From contig CAVWEX010000001.1 of the NCBI GenBank assembly GCA_963754125.1, positions 248,001-312,000 on the forward strand: 64,000 nucleotides of DNA, written 5' to 3'. This DNA is from RPQJ01 sp963754125. GTDB lineage: Bacteria > Pseudomonadota > Gammaproteobacteria > Steroidobacterales > Steroidobacteraceae. The notes under the pieces are model-generated. The model ran no database searches and was not told where the DNA came from. It saw nothing but the letters and a program-made list of their open reading frames with translations. Positions within the stretch are counted from its first letter, which is position 1. The number at the start of each line of letters is the position of its first letter. The position numbers and the translations under genes were made by a program. Below, one piece after another: positions 36,112 to 45,512 of this stretch.

Positions 36112-38538
36112 TCAGGCCTTGGGGGCTGCGGTCGTCGTCTTCGCAGACGTACCGGGCTTCACCAGGTAGGCCGCAATCGCCGGCGCCAGCAGGATTGCGC
36201 CGAAGACGTTCACGAGGAACATGAAGGCCAGCAGGATGCCCATGTCCGCCTGGAACTTCAGTGCCGAGAAGTACCAGGTGCCGACCGAGATGGTCATGGT
36301 GACGGCGGTGAACAGCGACGCCGTCCCGCGCTGCTTGAGCGCCTCGACGTACGCATCCTTGAGCGAGAGCCCGCCGTGCTGCATCTCGTGCTTGATGCGC
36401 TCGAACAGGTAGATGCCGTAGTCCACGCCCACGCCCACGCCCAGGGCCACGACCGGCAGCGTGTTCACCTTGAGGCCGATGTCGAGCATCGCCATGACGG
36501 CATTGCAAAGCACGGTGACGAGTGCCAGCGGAAGGATGACGCAGAGCGTCAGCCGCAAGGAGCGGAACGTCAGCAGGCAGAGGATGCCGACCGAGATGAA
36601 CAGCGCGACGTTGACCCACTTGTCGGCCGCGTGCACCGCCTCGTTGGTCGCCGCCATGACGCCGACGTTGCCGCTCGCGAGTCGGAACGTGACCTTCTCT
36701 GTGTCGCCGCCACCCGCCTTGAAGGCGTGGATCCGGTCGACGATGTGCTCGATGGTCTGGGCCTGGTGATCGACGGTGTAGATGTTGATCGGCATGGCCG
36801 TGCAGCGCGAGTCCATGAACTCGTTGCCGAGACGGGTGGCGTAGCCCACGCCCTGCGCGATCTGCGCCCGGGACTCGGGCAGCATCCGCCAGCGGGAGAA
36901 GGTCTCCGCGAACGACTGGGTCATCGACTTCACGAATCCCGAGAGGCTGCGCACCGTCGCCACGCCGTCGACCTGGCGCATCTGGAACTCGAAGTCCTCG
37001 ACGCGCTCCATGACCTCGCGGTCCACGCAGGGCGAGTCGTCCTCCGACTCGGCCTTCGCCTCGGCGATGATCTGCAGGTTGTCCACGCCGATCGCGAAGT
37101 GGCTGACGATCATCTCGACGTCTTGGTTGTAGCGCGCGTCGGGCTTGAGTTCCGGCACGCCCGTGCCGAGGTCGCCGATGTGCCGGTGCATCGCCTGCGA
37201 AATGCCGAAGCCGAGCAGCGCGAGGCCGACCGCCAGGACGATCCACGCCGAGCGACGGTCCGCCAGCGGCCCGAGCCGCTCCCAGAGCCAGTCGCCGGCG
37301 GTTTCCTTGCCCGCGAGCTTCGAGGCCTGTTCCGGAGAGAACTTGTAGTACGAGAGCAGGATCGGCAGCAGCATCTTGTTGGTGATGATCATCACCGTGA
37401 CGCCGATGGTCGCCGTGTAGGCGAGCTCGCGCACGATCTCGATGTCGACGAACGCGATCACCATGAAGCCGAAGGCGTTGGCAAGCAGCGCCGTCGCGCC
37501 CGGGATGAACAGCTTCTGGAACGAGTGCGTGGATGCTGCGACGCCGTCAGCGCCGTGCAGCGTCTCGAGCTTCCAGGCGTTGGTCATCTGCACCGCATGC
37601 GAGACCGCGATCGAGAAGATCAGGAACGGCACGAGGATCGACATCGGGTCGAGGCCGAGGCCGAAGACCGGCAGCAGGCCGAGCAGCCAGATCACCGGCA
37701 CGATCGCGCAGATGAGCGCGAGCGAAGTGAGCATCAGCGAACCGGAGTACCAGTAGAGCAGGATGGCGGTGATCACGAACGCCACGCCGAAGAAGACCAG
37801 CACGCCGGCCGCGCCGTCCGCGATGTCGCCCATCGCCTTGGCGAAGCCGATGATGTGGACGGTGTTGCCGTCCTTCTCGTACTTGCCCCGGATCGTCTCC
37901 AGCGCCCGGGCGACCTCCTGGAGGTCGAGCCGCTGGCCGGTATCGGGATCGTTCTCCTGCAGGGTCGCCACGACCATGGCCGCCGACTGGTCGTTCGCCA
38001 CGATCCGACCGACCCAGTCCGACTTCAGCAGGTTGTCCCGCACCAGGTCGAGTTGCTCGGGGGTGCCGGCGAAGTCGGCGGAGATGATGTTGCCGCCGCG
38101 GAACCCGTCCTCGACGACCTCGTTGTAGCGCACGTTCGGGGTGAACAGCGACGTCACCGAGCTGCGCTCGACGCCCTTGAGGTAGAAGACCTCCTCCGTC
38201 ACCTGGCGGAGCGCCTCCATGAACTCCTTTTCGAAGATGTTGCCCTTCTGCGTCTTCAGGACGACCAGCACCTTGTTGGCGCCGCCGAAGTCCTGCTGGT
38301 ACTGGAGGAAGGTGGACATGTAGGGGTGGTTGAGCGGGATCATCTTGGTGAACCCGGCCTGCACCCGCAGCTGGCTCGCCATCACGCCGAGCAGGATGGT
38401 GAGCAGCGTGAAGAGGATCAGCAGCCAGCGCCGGTGGTGGAAGATCCAGTACGAGATCTTTCCGATCCAGTCACCGCGGAACTCCTGCCGTTCGATTTCG
38501 GCGTCGTTGCCGGCAAGGACTTTCGGTTCGTTGGACAT
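36112..38538 (-). CDS. RND/MMPL-family transporter
   Basis: 808 residues with the RND plan: one N-terminal membrane segment (WLLILFTLLTILLGVMAS), a periplasmic loop, a bundle of five or six segments (VLVFFGVAFVITAILLYW through IGVTVMIITNKMLLPILLS), then a second loop and bundle. The second bundle has ALGVGVGVDYGIYLFER, the family's conserved motif. The length is shorter than drug-efflux RNDs and fits the MMPL/HpnN-like lipid exporters. Last gene of the DUF1302-DUF1329-YCF48-RND operon, so it probably moves a hydrophobic compound (inference). Confidence 0.9.
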   Translation of the reverse strand: MSNEPKVLAGNDAEIERQEFRGDWIGKISYWIFHHRRWLLILFTLLTILLGVMASQLRVQAGFTKMIPLNHPYMSTFLQYQQDFGGANKVLVVLKTQKGNIFEKEFMEALRQVTEEVFYLKGVERSSVTSLFTPNVRYNEVVEDGFRGGNIISADFAGTPEQLDLVRDNLLKSDWVGRIVANDQSAAMVVATLQENDPDTGQRLDLQEVARALETIRGKYEKDGNTVHIIGFAKAMGDIADGAAGVLVFFGVAFVITAILLYWYSGSLMLTSLALICAIVPVIWLLGLLPVFGLGLDPMSILVPFLIFSIAVSHAVQMTNAWKLETLHGADGVAASTHSFQKLFIPGATALLANAFGFMVIAFVDIEIVRELAYTATIGVTVMIITNKMLLPILLSYYKFSPEQASKLAGKETAGDWLWERLGPLADRRSAWIVLAVGLALLGFGISQAMHRHIGDLGTGVPELKPDARYNQDVEMIVSHFAIGVDNLQIIAEAKAESEDDSPCVDREVMERVEDFEFQMRQVDGVATVRSLSGFVKSMTQSFAETFSRWRMLPESRAQIAQGVGYATRLGNEFMDSRCTAMPINIYTVDHQAQTIEHIVDRIHAFKAGGGDTEKVTFRLASGNVGVMAATNEAVHAADKWVNVALFISVGILCLLTFRSLRLTLCVILPLALVTVLCNAVMAMLDIGLKVNTLPVVALGVGVGVDYGIYLFERIKHEMQHGGLSLKDAYVEALKQRGTASLFTAVTMTISVGTWYFSALKFQADMGILLAFMFLVNVFGAILLAPAIAAYLVKPGTSAKTTTAAPKA

Positions 38539-38563
38539 GGTTCTATCTCACGTATTCCGCTGC

Positions 38564-39535
38564 TTACCGGGTCGTCAACGCAGACAGGTCGAGCGAACCG
38601 GCGCCGTTCTCCCCGACGACCACGATGCCGCCGCCGGCAACTTCGGCAAGGGCCGAGAAGCCCCGGCCCGCCGGCGACCACTTCAAGGTGAATGTCGCGC
38701 CGTCGTCGGCGCTCTCCGCCACGACGCCTGAGTTTCCGACCAGCAGGATCCGGCCGTCGGACAGTCTCGAGCCGCCATTGAATGCGGTGGTCGTCCCGGT
38801 CTCGACCTTCTGCCAGGTGAGGCCACCGTCGGCAGTTCGAAAGACGGTACCGCGCATGCCGAAGATCACCAGCACGCCGCCGCCGGAATCCACGGCGCCG
38901 AAGAACGAGCCGTTGTACGGCGACACGACCTCGATCCACGTGGCCCCGCCGTCATCGGAACGCGCCAGCGTGCCGTACTCGGCCACCATCCAGAGCGCAC
39001 CGTTAAACGGCAGCACCTGGGAGATGTGGTTCTCGAACTCCTCGGAGATCACCTGACGGCGCTGCCAGGTCGCGCCACCGTCGGAGGAATCCAGGTACAT
39101 CCCGAAGGCACCGTAGGCAGCGAAGCGACCGCCGCCGAAGCTCGCCACGCCGAGAAACGAATCGGAGCCGGCATCGTTCTCCACGTCGACGGCGGTCCAG
39201 CTGTCACCACCGTCCTCGGTGCGGACCAGCGATCCACCGTGACCCACGGCTACGCCGAGCTTCCCGGTCTCGAACGCAACGCCGGTGAGCGTCCGGTTGA
39301 CCGGGGTGACGACCGCTCGCCATGACTTCCCGCCATCGTCCGAGAGCAGCGCAAAACCGCGTTCACCCACGGCCACGAGACGATCACCGGCCCGGGCCAC
39401 GTGCAGCAGGTAGATGCGGTCGGACCGGACCTCGACGACCGTGTCGGCACGGGCCGGACCGGTGCCCTGAGCCATGGAGCCAAACGCCAGCCCCGCGCCC
39501 ACCGCGAGGCACGCCACTCTTATCCAGTTCTTCAT
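38564..39535 (-). CDS. YCF48-related BNR-repeat protein, exported
   Basis: 323 residues with a signal peptide (AVGAGLAFGSMAQGTGPARAD). It has repeated Asp-box motifs: LSDDGGKSWRA, TEDGGDSWTA, SSDGGATWQR, SDDGGATWIEV, TADGGLTWQKV and SADDGATFTL. This is a YCF48-like beta-propeller of six to seven blades. In photosynthetic organisms YCF48 is an assembly factor; in this operon the role is unknown. It starts 131 bases after DUF1329 and ends 25 bases before the RND gene. Probably periplasmic. Confidence 0.9.
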   Translation of the reverse strand: MKNWIRVACLAVGAGLAFGSMAQGTGPARADTVVEVRSDRIYLLHVARAGDRLVAVGERGFALLSDDGGKSWRAVVTPVNRTLTGVAFETGKLGVAVGHGGSLVRTEDGGDSWTAVDVENDAGSDSFLGVASFGGGRFAAYGAFGMYLDSSDGGATWQRRQVISEEFENHISQVLPFNGALWMVAEYGTLARSDDGGATWIEVVSPYNGSFFGAVDSGGGVLVIFGMRGTVFRTADGGLTWQKVETGTTTAFNGGSRLSDGRILLVGNSGVVAESADDGATFTLKWSPAGRGFSALAEVAGGGIVVVGENGAGSLDLSALTTR

Positions 39536-39591
39536 GGAGAGACTCCCCGCCGGCCGCGGGCGCCCTGCACCCGCCTTTTCATCTGGCACCG

Positions 39592-39621
39592 CCGCCCCGG
39601 GTCCGTGCGGACCCGGGGCGG
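39592..39621 (-). promoter_or_regulatory. Strong intra-operon hairpin
   Basis: A perfect 14-bp GC stem (39592-39605 with 39608-39621) in the 131-base gap between the DUF1329 and YCF48 genes, without a T-run in the reading direction. It could protect or process the upstream message, raising DUF1302/DUF1329 levels over the transporter. Confidence 0.5.
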
Positions 39622-39666
39622 GGTGTCGTGACGACACATTCGAGACTAGGTCAGGACCTCATGCAC

Positions 39667-41019
39667 TCACTTCGTCCCGGCTCGGCGCAGGGCGTCCGGC
39701 TGGAACTCGGCCCAGGTCGCCTTCGCGCCGAACAGCCACGGGGTCTTGATCTCGTTGTCGAGATTCGCGAGCAGGTAGCTGCCGTTGGTGAGGTCGTGCC
39801 AGATGTTGGCCCGGAACCACGGCACCTTCGCGTCGTAGAACTGAAGCATCGGGTGAATGCCCACGCGCCACAGCTGCTTGCGGGTGTCGTAGGCGTCCTC
39901 GTAGACGACGGTCCAGGTGTCCTCGTCGAGGTAGAACACGCGCTTGCCGTAGACGTGCTTGCTGCCCGCCTTCAGCATCGCCTCGACCTCCCAGACGCGG
40001 TGCAGCTCGTAGCGCATCAGGTCCGAGTTGATGGTGTTCTTGCGGATGATGTCTTCCTTGTACTTGAGCTTCTTGTCCGACAGCTTGTAGGTGTTGTACG
40101 GGATGTAGATCTCCTTCTTCCCGACCAGCTTCCAGTCGTAGCGGTCCGGCGCGCCGTTGTACGCGTCGAACTGGTCCGTGGTGCGCAGGCCTTCCGTGCC
40201 GTCGTTGATGTTGTCGTACGCCAGGTCGGGCGCGCGCCGCACGCGGCGCTGGCCGGCGTTGTAGATCCACGCCGAGCGCGACTGCTTGACCTGGTCGATC
40301 GGCTCGTGCACCAGGAACACCGTGCCTTCCAGCGTCGCGGGCGCCAGGAAGCGCGCCGAGTACACGCCGAGCAGGTTCTCCTGCGGCGTGTCGAGGTTGC
40401 GGAAGAACACGCGCTTCTCCTCGGTGGCGATCTTGTAGTAATCGCCGTTCGAGCGCACCGGGAAGCTGTTGTACTGGCGCGCGACACCGCCACCAAGGTA
40501 GCGCGGCACGTGGTTCCAGATGGCCTCGAGGCCGTTCTTCGGGATCGGGAACGGCGCATAGGAGAAGCCGCCCGTGTAACCGAAGCCCTGCAGCGAGATC
40601 TTGGTCGACATCTCCTTGATGAGATCGTAGGCCTCCTTCGGGTGGCAGGCCGTGCGCCGCGTCTGGAAGACCGGCATCTTGAAGGTGTCGTACTTCTCGA
40701 GCATCGCCAGCGTGCCGGGCGTCAGCTTGTCCTTGTACTGGGCGGCGTTGGCCTTGGTGATGGTGAACTGTGCCTTGTCGCTCGCGAACGGATCGACGTA
40801 GCCCTGCGCCGGCGTCCAGCCGGACGGCGGGCTGCACATGCCGCCTGTCCACTCAGGAATCGTGCCGTCCTTGTTGCCGGCCTTCTCGGCGCCCATCGGC
40901 GTCAGGTCGGCACCGAGGCGCGCGGCCTCCGCGTCGGTCAGCTTCGCGGACGCAGGCGCTGCGACCCCGAGCAGGGTCGCCGCGACGGCGGACGCGAGAA
41001 TCTTGGTCATCGTTTTCAT
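39667..41019 (-). CDS. DUF1329 envelope protein (outer membrane lipoprotein-sorting-like)
   Basis: 450 residues. Signal peptide ends ASAKLTDAEAARLG, then the DUF1329 start LGADLTPMGAEKAGNKDGTIPEWTGG. Other family landmarks are LDEDTWTVVYEDAYDTRK and a C-terminal MLQFYDAKVPWFRANIWHDL. The family is related to LolA/LolB-like lipid-binding folds. It follows the DUF1302 gene by 23 bases and the two families regularly occur together. Role inferred as periplasmic handling of a hydrophobic molecule. Confidence 0.92.
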   Translation of the reverse strand: MKTMTKILASAVAATLLGVAAPASAKLTDAEAARLGADLTPMGAEKAGNKDGTIPEWTGGMCSPPSGWTPAQGYVDPFASDKAQFTITKANAAQYKDKLTPGTLAMLEKYDTFKMPVFQTRRTACHPKEAYDLIKEMSTKISLQGFGYTGGFSYAPFPIPKNGLEAIWNHVPRYLGGGVARQYNSFPVRSNGDYYKIATEEKRVFFRNLDTPQENLLGVYSARFLAPATLEGTVFLVHEPIDQVKQSRSAWIYNAGQRRVRRAPDLAYDNINDGTEGLRTTDQFDAYNGAPDRYDWKLVGKKEIYIPYNTYKLSDKKLKYKEDIIRKNTINSDLMRYELHRVWEVEAMLKAGSKHVYGKRVFYLDEDTWTVVYEDAYDTRKQLWRVGIHPMLQFYDAKVPWFRANIWHDLTNGSYLLANLDNEIKTPWLFGAKATWAEFQPDALRRAGTK

Positions 41020-41042
41020 GTGGAGTATCTCCCGGATACGAA

Positions 41043-43322
41043 TCAGAAGGTCACGCTGACGGCGGCCGAGTAGAAGTCCCGGTCGAACAGCGGATCGAAG
41101 TTCCTGTCGTTGTAGTCAACCCAGCTCAGGTCCAGCACGTAGCGCTTGTTGTACGTGAACTTGAGGCCGAGGCCGAGGATCTGGCGATCCTCGATGAAGG
41201 CCGGATCCATCGACACGCCCTCGACGTCGTGCGACCAGAACACGCTCGGCGTGACGGTGACGCCCGTGTTGAACGTGTTCAGGTAATCCGCCGAGACGCG
41301 CAGGCGATAACCCCAGGCCATGTCGGTGACGTAGCCGTCGTTCTTGCAGCCGATCGGATGCGGGTTGTAGAACGCGTTGGCCAGCGGTACCGGCGCCGCC
41401 ACCAATACGGGCTCGCAGAAATTGCCCTGGCTGAGGCCGCCCAGCGCCGGCTGGCCCGACGCGAAGCCGCCGGTCCCATACTCCGGACCCGAGCCCGTGC
41501 CGTACATGAAGCCGCGGCCGTAGCGAAGTCCGCCCTTCGAGTAGTCCGGGATGTCGTTCCACTGCCCGCCGATCTCGCCGACGATCAGCATGTTGTCGGC
41601 CCCGAACACGTTGCTGATCGTCTTGACCCCGTTGAGCTGCAACTGCTGCTTGTCGAAGCGGTCGTAGCCCGCGAGGTAGGTGTCGACGCCCCTGCCGGTC
41701 GCGACGCTCGCCGCCTCGCGATACGGACCGATGCCGAAGATGCCGGCCGCCACGAGGTCGTTGCCGTTGATCTGCACCGGCACGTCCACCGAGTAGCTGA
41801 ACTCCGCCGAGGTGGACCAGCCGACCAGGTTGGTCGCCATGCTGATGCCGTAGACCTGCAGGTCTTCCGGATACTCCCAGAAGCCCTTGCCCGGCTCGAG
41901 GTCGACGTTGATTCCGTTCGCGGCGAGCTGCCCCTCGATGCCTTTTTCGAGGACCGGCATCAGGCTGCGAAACAACGTCGTCGAGGCCGGGCTCGACTTC
42001 CAGTAGCCGCCCCACGCGTCGGTGCCGACGAGACCGGCCGCGGCCAACGCGCCATAGGCCACCGGATTCATGGCCTGCAAGTCCGCCGGAGTCGTGCCCA
42101 CCTGGCTCGAGGAGATCGGCAGGCGGTTGTGGATGTTCATCGCGTACAGGCCGATCTCGGCATCGATCGCGTCCACCGGGAAGCGGAACGCGACGCCGAA
42201 CTGGCCGCTGTCGCTGGGCTCGCGGCCATTGATCGCCGGCACGTAGGTGCCGTTTGCCTGCAGGAACACCTGCGAACCGAGCTGCGGAACCAGCGGACCG
42301 ACGGTGCCCGGCAGCGCGTTGCCGTTCACGCCGCCCACGACGGTGATGCTGCGGCACTGTCCGGGGTTGGCCGAAATCTGGGTGCCCGACTGCGTGAAGT
42401 ACTGGCCGCAGCCGTCCACCGAGGTGTTGTTCCACTGGAACTGGTAGAAAGCCTCGATGGAGCCGAAGCTCAAGCCCCAGTTCGCGTAGGCCATCCACAC
42501 CGGCAGCAGGATCTCCTTGAGCTCGGCACCGGGACGGCGCGCGGCCGGCACGTCGATGGGGTTGATCTGGTTCACGCCCTGGATGAACACGCTCTCGCCC
42601 CAGTTCACCACCTGGTTGCCGAGGCGCACCTGCAGGTCGGTACCGCCGAGCGCGAACGAACCGTAGACGTAGGCGTCGAGCAGGTAGAAGTTGTCGAACT
42701 TCTGCTCGTCCTCGAAGCCGTCGTCGCTCAGCTCCTGGCGAGGCCACAGGTTCTGCCCGGACGGCGAAAGCGGAATGCAGGCCGGCGGCTGCGCAGCACC
42801 GACGCAGGGCCCGTAGCCGGGCACCGGGCCGAGGCCGGGGCGCACGCCGTTGAAGTTGTTGGCCTGGTTGCCGACCCGGACGGTCTCGTCGTTGAGCGCC
42901 TGGTCGTACCACGCCTTCACGCGCAGCAGCGCGCCGTAGTTGCCCTTCTTGATCTCGACGTCGCTGATGATCTTGAAGGGCGTCGAGAAGCGGTCTCCGT
43001 CGCCCCAGTTGAGGTTGCCGTCGCCGCCGGCCTGGTTGCCCGCGAGACCATCACCGCGCTTTGCATACTGCCCTGGCATCAGCGGCTCGCCGGACCACTT
43101 GCCGATCAGGGAACCGTCCGAGCGCGTATACAGGTAGGGGTGCGGATCCTCCGCGCGCCAGCTCGACCCGACGGAGAGCGTGGTGTTCCAGTTGATGCGC
43201 GTTCCGTTATCGAACTCGAACTCCAGCGCCTGCGCACCGCCCGCGTATGCCGCGAGTGCCGTGCCGATGGCGGTGGCGAGCACGGTGCTGCGACGACCCT
43301 GACCCATGAATTCGCTCTTCAT
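41043..43322 (-). CDS. DUF1302 outer membrane protein
   Basis: 759 residues, a typical DUF1302 length. It starts MKSEFMGQGRRSTVLATAIG with a signal peptide ending GGAQALEFEFD. Family motifs are LGNQVVNWGESVFIQGVNQI and PGAELKEILLPVWMAY, with a barrel-like C-terminus ending SAAVSVTF. Predicted outer membrane barrel, probably the exit or entry pore of the operon's substrate. The ATG at 43322 is preceded by GGGGG. First gene of the four-gene envelope operon. The palindromes upstream (43521-43566) may regulate it. Confidence 0.92.
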   Translation of the reverse strand: MKSEFMGQGRRSTVLATAIGTALAAYAGGAQALEFEFDNGTRINWNTTLSVGSSWRAEDPHPYLYTRSDGSLIGKWSGEPLMPGQYAKRGDGLAGNQAGGDGNLNWGDGDRFSTPFKIISDVEIKKGNYGALLRVKAWYDQALNDETVRVGNQANNFNGVRPGLGPVPGYGPCVGAAQPPACIPLSPSGQNLWPRQELSDDGFEDEQKFDNFYLLDAYVYGSFALGGTDLQVRLGNQVVNWGESVFIQGVNQINPIDVPAARRPGAELKEILLPVWMAYANWGLSFGSIEAFYQFQWNNTSVDGCGQYFTQSGTQISANPGQCRSITVVGGVNGNALPGTVGPLVPQLGSQVFLQANGTYVPAINGREPSDSGQFGVAFRFPVDAIDAEIGLYAMNIHNRLPISSSQVGTTPADLQAMNPVAYGALAAAGLVGTDAWGGYWKSSPASTTLFRSLMPVLEKGIEGQLAANGINVDLEPGKGFWEYPEDLQVYGISMATNLVGWSTSAEFSYSVDVPVQINGNDLVAAGIFGIGPYREAASVATGRGVDTYLAGYDRFDKQQLQLNGVKTISNVFGADNMLIVGEIGGQWNDIPDYSKGGLRYGRGFMYGTGSGPEYGTGGFASGQPALGGLSQGNFCEPVLVAAPVPLANAFYNPHPIGCKNDGYVTDMAWGYRLRVSADYLNTFNTGVTVTPSVFWSHDVEGVSMDPAFIEDRQILGLGLKFTYNKRYVLDLSWVDYNDRNFDPLFDRDFYSAAVSVTF

Positions 43323-43520
43323 CAGAAATCCCCCAGTTGCCTCAAGTTGACCGCCTCGCCCGCGCGAAGCTGGAATGCTGCACTGCGCCAACCGTTTGTC
43401 TCACGGTTGTGATTCGTACGGAGGCTATCCGCGGTACACCCCAGCGACACTTGGGAGTATCCGAAACGCCACTACTACATTCCGCAGTCTCCCAAGCCTG
43501 CCAGTGTCTTGCCCGACTGA

Positions 43521-43566
43521 CAACTCGCACGTGAGTTGCGTTTTTGCCATGCAGCAAAATTGCTGC
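43521..43566. promoter_or_regulatory. Two candidate operator palindromes
   Basis: CAACTC...GAGTTG (43521-43538) and GCAGCAA-AA-TTGCTGC (43551-43566) lie in the 286-base gap between the DUF1302 gene and the TetR stop. The gap is AT-richer than its surroundings and should hold the DUF1302 promoter. No specific regulator is identified. Confidence 0.4.
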
Positions 43567-43608
43567 AACGCACATATCTCGAGCGGGACAATGAAGCAGT
43601 CAGTGCCG

Positions 43609-44298
43609 TCATGTCTTGCGGCCCGTCTTGCGGCCGGGAATGCGGGCCGTGCGGACTGACCGCGCCCGCGCAGCCGGTGCGCGCCCGCCGCGATCCGGGG
43701 ACGCGATCCGGGGACGCGCCGAAGGCGTGCGCAGGAAGAACCGCTCGGCCTCGGTGGCGAGCTGCACCGCGTCGAGACGCCCGGCCGGGCGGTACCAGTG
43801 CGCGATCCAGTTGAGCGCACCGAACATCAGCAGGCGGTCCACGGGCGTCGGCAGGGCCCACTCTCCCGAGCGCTGCAGCTCGCCGATGACCATTTCCCAC
43901 ACCGACTCGTAGCGCCGCTGCAGTTCGACGATCCGCGGGCGTGCCCCCGCCTCGAGCGAGCGCCATTCGTAGAGCAGCACCGGGATGAAGTCCTGCCCGG
44001 GGCCGAGCAAAGTGTCGAGGTGGGTGCGCAGCAACGCATGGAAGTGCTCGCGCGGCGGCAGCTGCTCGCGGCCGATGGCCTCGATGCGCTCGAGCGCCTG
44101 CGCGAGCCCCTCCTCCATCACCGCCGCGAGGATGTCCTGCTTGGTCTTGAAGTGGTACACCCAGCTGCCGGACTGCAGGCCGGTCGCCGCGGCGATGTCG
44201 CGCACCGAAGTGGCATCGAAGCCCTTCTCCCGGAACAGCCGCGCGGACTCGCGGATGATCTGCCCGCGCCGGCCGGCCTCGTCGGGGCGGCTGCTCAC
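43609..44298 (-). CDS. TetR-family regulator
   Basis: 229 residues. N-terminal helix-turn-helix: IIRESARLFREKGFDATSV, RDIAAATGLQSGSWVYHF. A helical ligand-binding domain follows, with the tail basic (RTARIPGRKTGRKT). GTG start, overlapping the stop of the upstream acyl-CoA dehydrogenase gene (GTGA), so both are made from one message. TetR proteins near acyl-CoA genes usually repress them and let go when an acyl-CoA binds. A matching palindrome lies at 45497-45512 in front of both this unit and the divergent catabolic operon. Confidence 0.9.
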   Translation of the reverse strand: MSSRPDEAGRRGQIIRESARLFREKGFDATSVRDIAAATGLQSGSWVYHFKTKQDILAAVMEEGLAQALERIEAIGREQLPPREHFHALLRTHLDTLLGPGQDFIPVLLYEWRSLEAGARPRIVELQRRYESVWEMVIGELQRSGEWALPTPVDRLLMFGALNWIAHWYRPAGRLDAVQLATEAERFFLRTPSARPRIASPDRGGRAPAARARSVRTARIPGRKTGRKT

Positions 44299-45467
44299 AG
44301 CCCGAGCTGGCGCGCGGCCAGCTCCTTCATGATCTCCTCTGCGCCGCCGCCGATCATGTTCACCTTGACCTCGCGGTAGATGCGCTCGGACCGGGTGCCG
44401 CGCATGTAGCCCATGCCACCCAGCGTCTGCACGGCCGCATCCGCGCAGAACTGCATGGCGCGCGTCGAAACATTCTTCAGCATGCAGATCGACGCGATCA
44501 GCGGCGCGTCGCCGGGCGGGCTGTGATCGAGTCGCCAGGCGGTCTCCTCGAGCATCGCGCGGGCGGCCTCGATGCTCGCCAGCATGTCCACCAGCCGGTG
44601 GCGCACGACCTGGTGGTCGGCGAGGCGCTTGCCGAAGGTGCGACGCTCGCGCGCCCAGCCGAGCGCCTCCTGGTAGCAGACCCACGCGAAGCCGACCGCA
44701 CTCGCCGCCAGTGAGAACCGCTCGGCGTTGAAGTTCTGCATGACGGCGAGGAAGCCCGCGCCCTCGGGTCCGATCAGGTTGCCCGCGGGCACGCGGCAGC
44801 CCTCGAAGCGCAGGTGCGCGGTGTCTGACGACCACCAGCCCATCTTCGCGAGCGGCGCACGCGTGAGCCCGGGCGTGTCGCCCTCCACGAGCAGCAGGGA
44901 CAGGCCGCGCGCACCCTTCGCCTCCGGGTCGGTCCGCACCGCGACGGTGAGGTAATCGGCGCGGAGCCCCGAGGTGATGAAGGTCTTCTCCCCGTTCACC
45001 ACGTAGTGGTCGCCGTCGCGGACGGCGGTGGTGCGCAGCGCCGCGACGTCCGAGCCGCCCGAGGGCTCGGTGATCGCGAGCGCCGCGATGCGATCGCCGG
45101 ACAGGACCGCCGGCAGCACGCGGCGCTTGAGTGCCTCGCTGCCGAAGGTGACCACGGGCGGCGAGCCGATCGTGTGCGACATCAGCGAGGCCACGACCCC
45201 GCCCGAGCCCGCCTGCGCGAGTTCGAGGCTCGCCACCAGGCGATGGAAGTAATCGACGCCCGGGACGCCGCCGTACTCCTCGGGGAAGCCGAGCCCGAGC
45301 AGGCCGACCTCGGCGGCCTTACGGTACAGCTCACGTGGGAAGGTGCCGGCCTCGTCCCAGTCGGCGGCGTGCGGCGTGATCTCCTTCGCAACGAAGCGTC
45401 GCAAGGTCTCGCGCAGGTCCAGGTGGTCGGGTCGGTAATAGACCGGGTTCAGGCGCAGCTCGTCCAT
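44295..45467 (-). CDS. Acyl-CoA dehydrogenase
   Basis: 390 residues, FAD enzyme. Typical blocks: ALAITEPSGGSDVAALRT (FAD/substrate), GEKTFITSGLRADYLTVAV, FGKRLADHQVVRHRLVDM and the closing MGYMRGTRSERIYREVKV. It introduces a 2,3 double bond into an acyl-CoA. Chain specificity cannot be read. It is transcribed with the TetR gene and divergently from a second, clearly different acyl-CoA dehydrogenase operon; 61 bases separate the two starts, room for one shared operator. Confidence 0.93.
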   Translation of the reverse strand: MDELRLNPVYYRPDHLDLRETLRRFVAKEITPHAADWDEAGTFPRELYRKAAEVGLLGLGFPEEYGGVPGVDYFHRLVASLELAQAGSGGVVASLMSHTIGSPPVVTFGSEALKRRVLPAVLSGDRIAALAITEPSGGSDVAALRTTAVRDGDHYVVNGEKTFITSGLRADYLTVAVRTDPEAKGARGLSLLLVEGDTPGLTRAPLAKMGWWSSDTAHLRFEGCRVPAGNLIGPEGAGFLAVMQNFNAERFSLAASAVGFAWVCYQEALGWARERRTFGKRLADHQVVRHRLVDMLASIEAARAMLEETAWRLDHSPPGDAPLIASICMLKNVSTRAMQFCADAAVQTLGGMGYMRGTRSERIYREVKVNMIGGGAEEIMKELAARQLGL

Positions 45468-45496
45468 GCGGCGCCATGCTAGGGGAGGGTCTTTAT

Positions 45497-45512
45497 TCAA
45501 GCAAGCGCTTGA
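45497..45512. promoter_or_regulatory. Candidate TetR operator in divergent promoter
   Basis: TCAAGC-AAGC-GCTTGA is an inverted repeat; shifted by a few bases, 45500-45513 reads A-G-CAAG-CG-CTTG-A-T. That fits the pattern AnCAAGnnCTTGnT that I recall for KstR2-type TetR operators. It sits midway between the divergent acyl-CoA dehydrogenase and SDR starts, and the TetR gene is the obvious binder. Confidence 0.6.
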
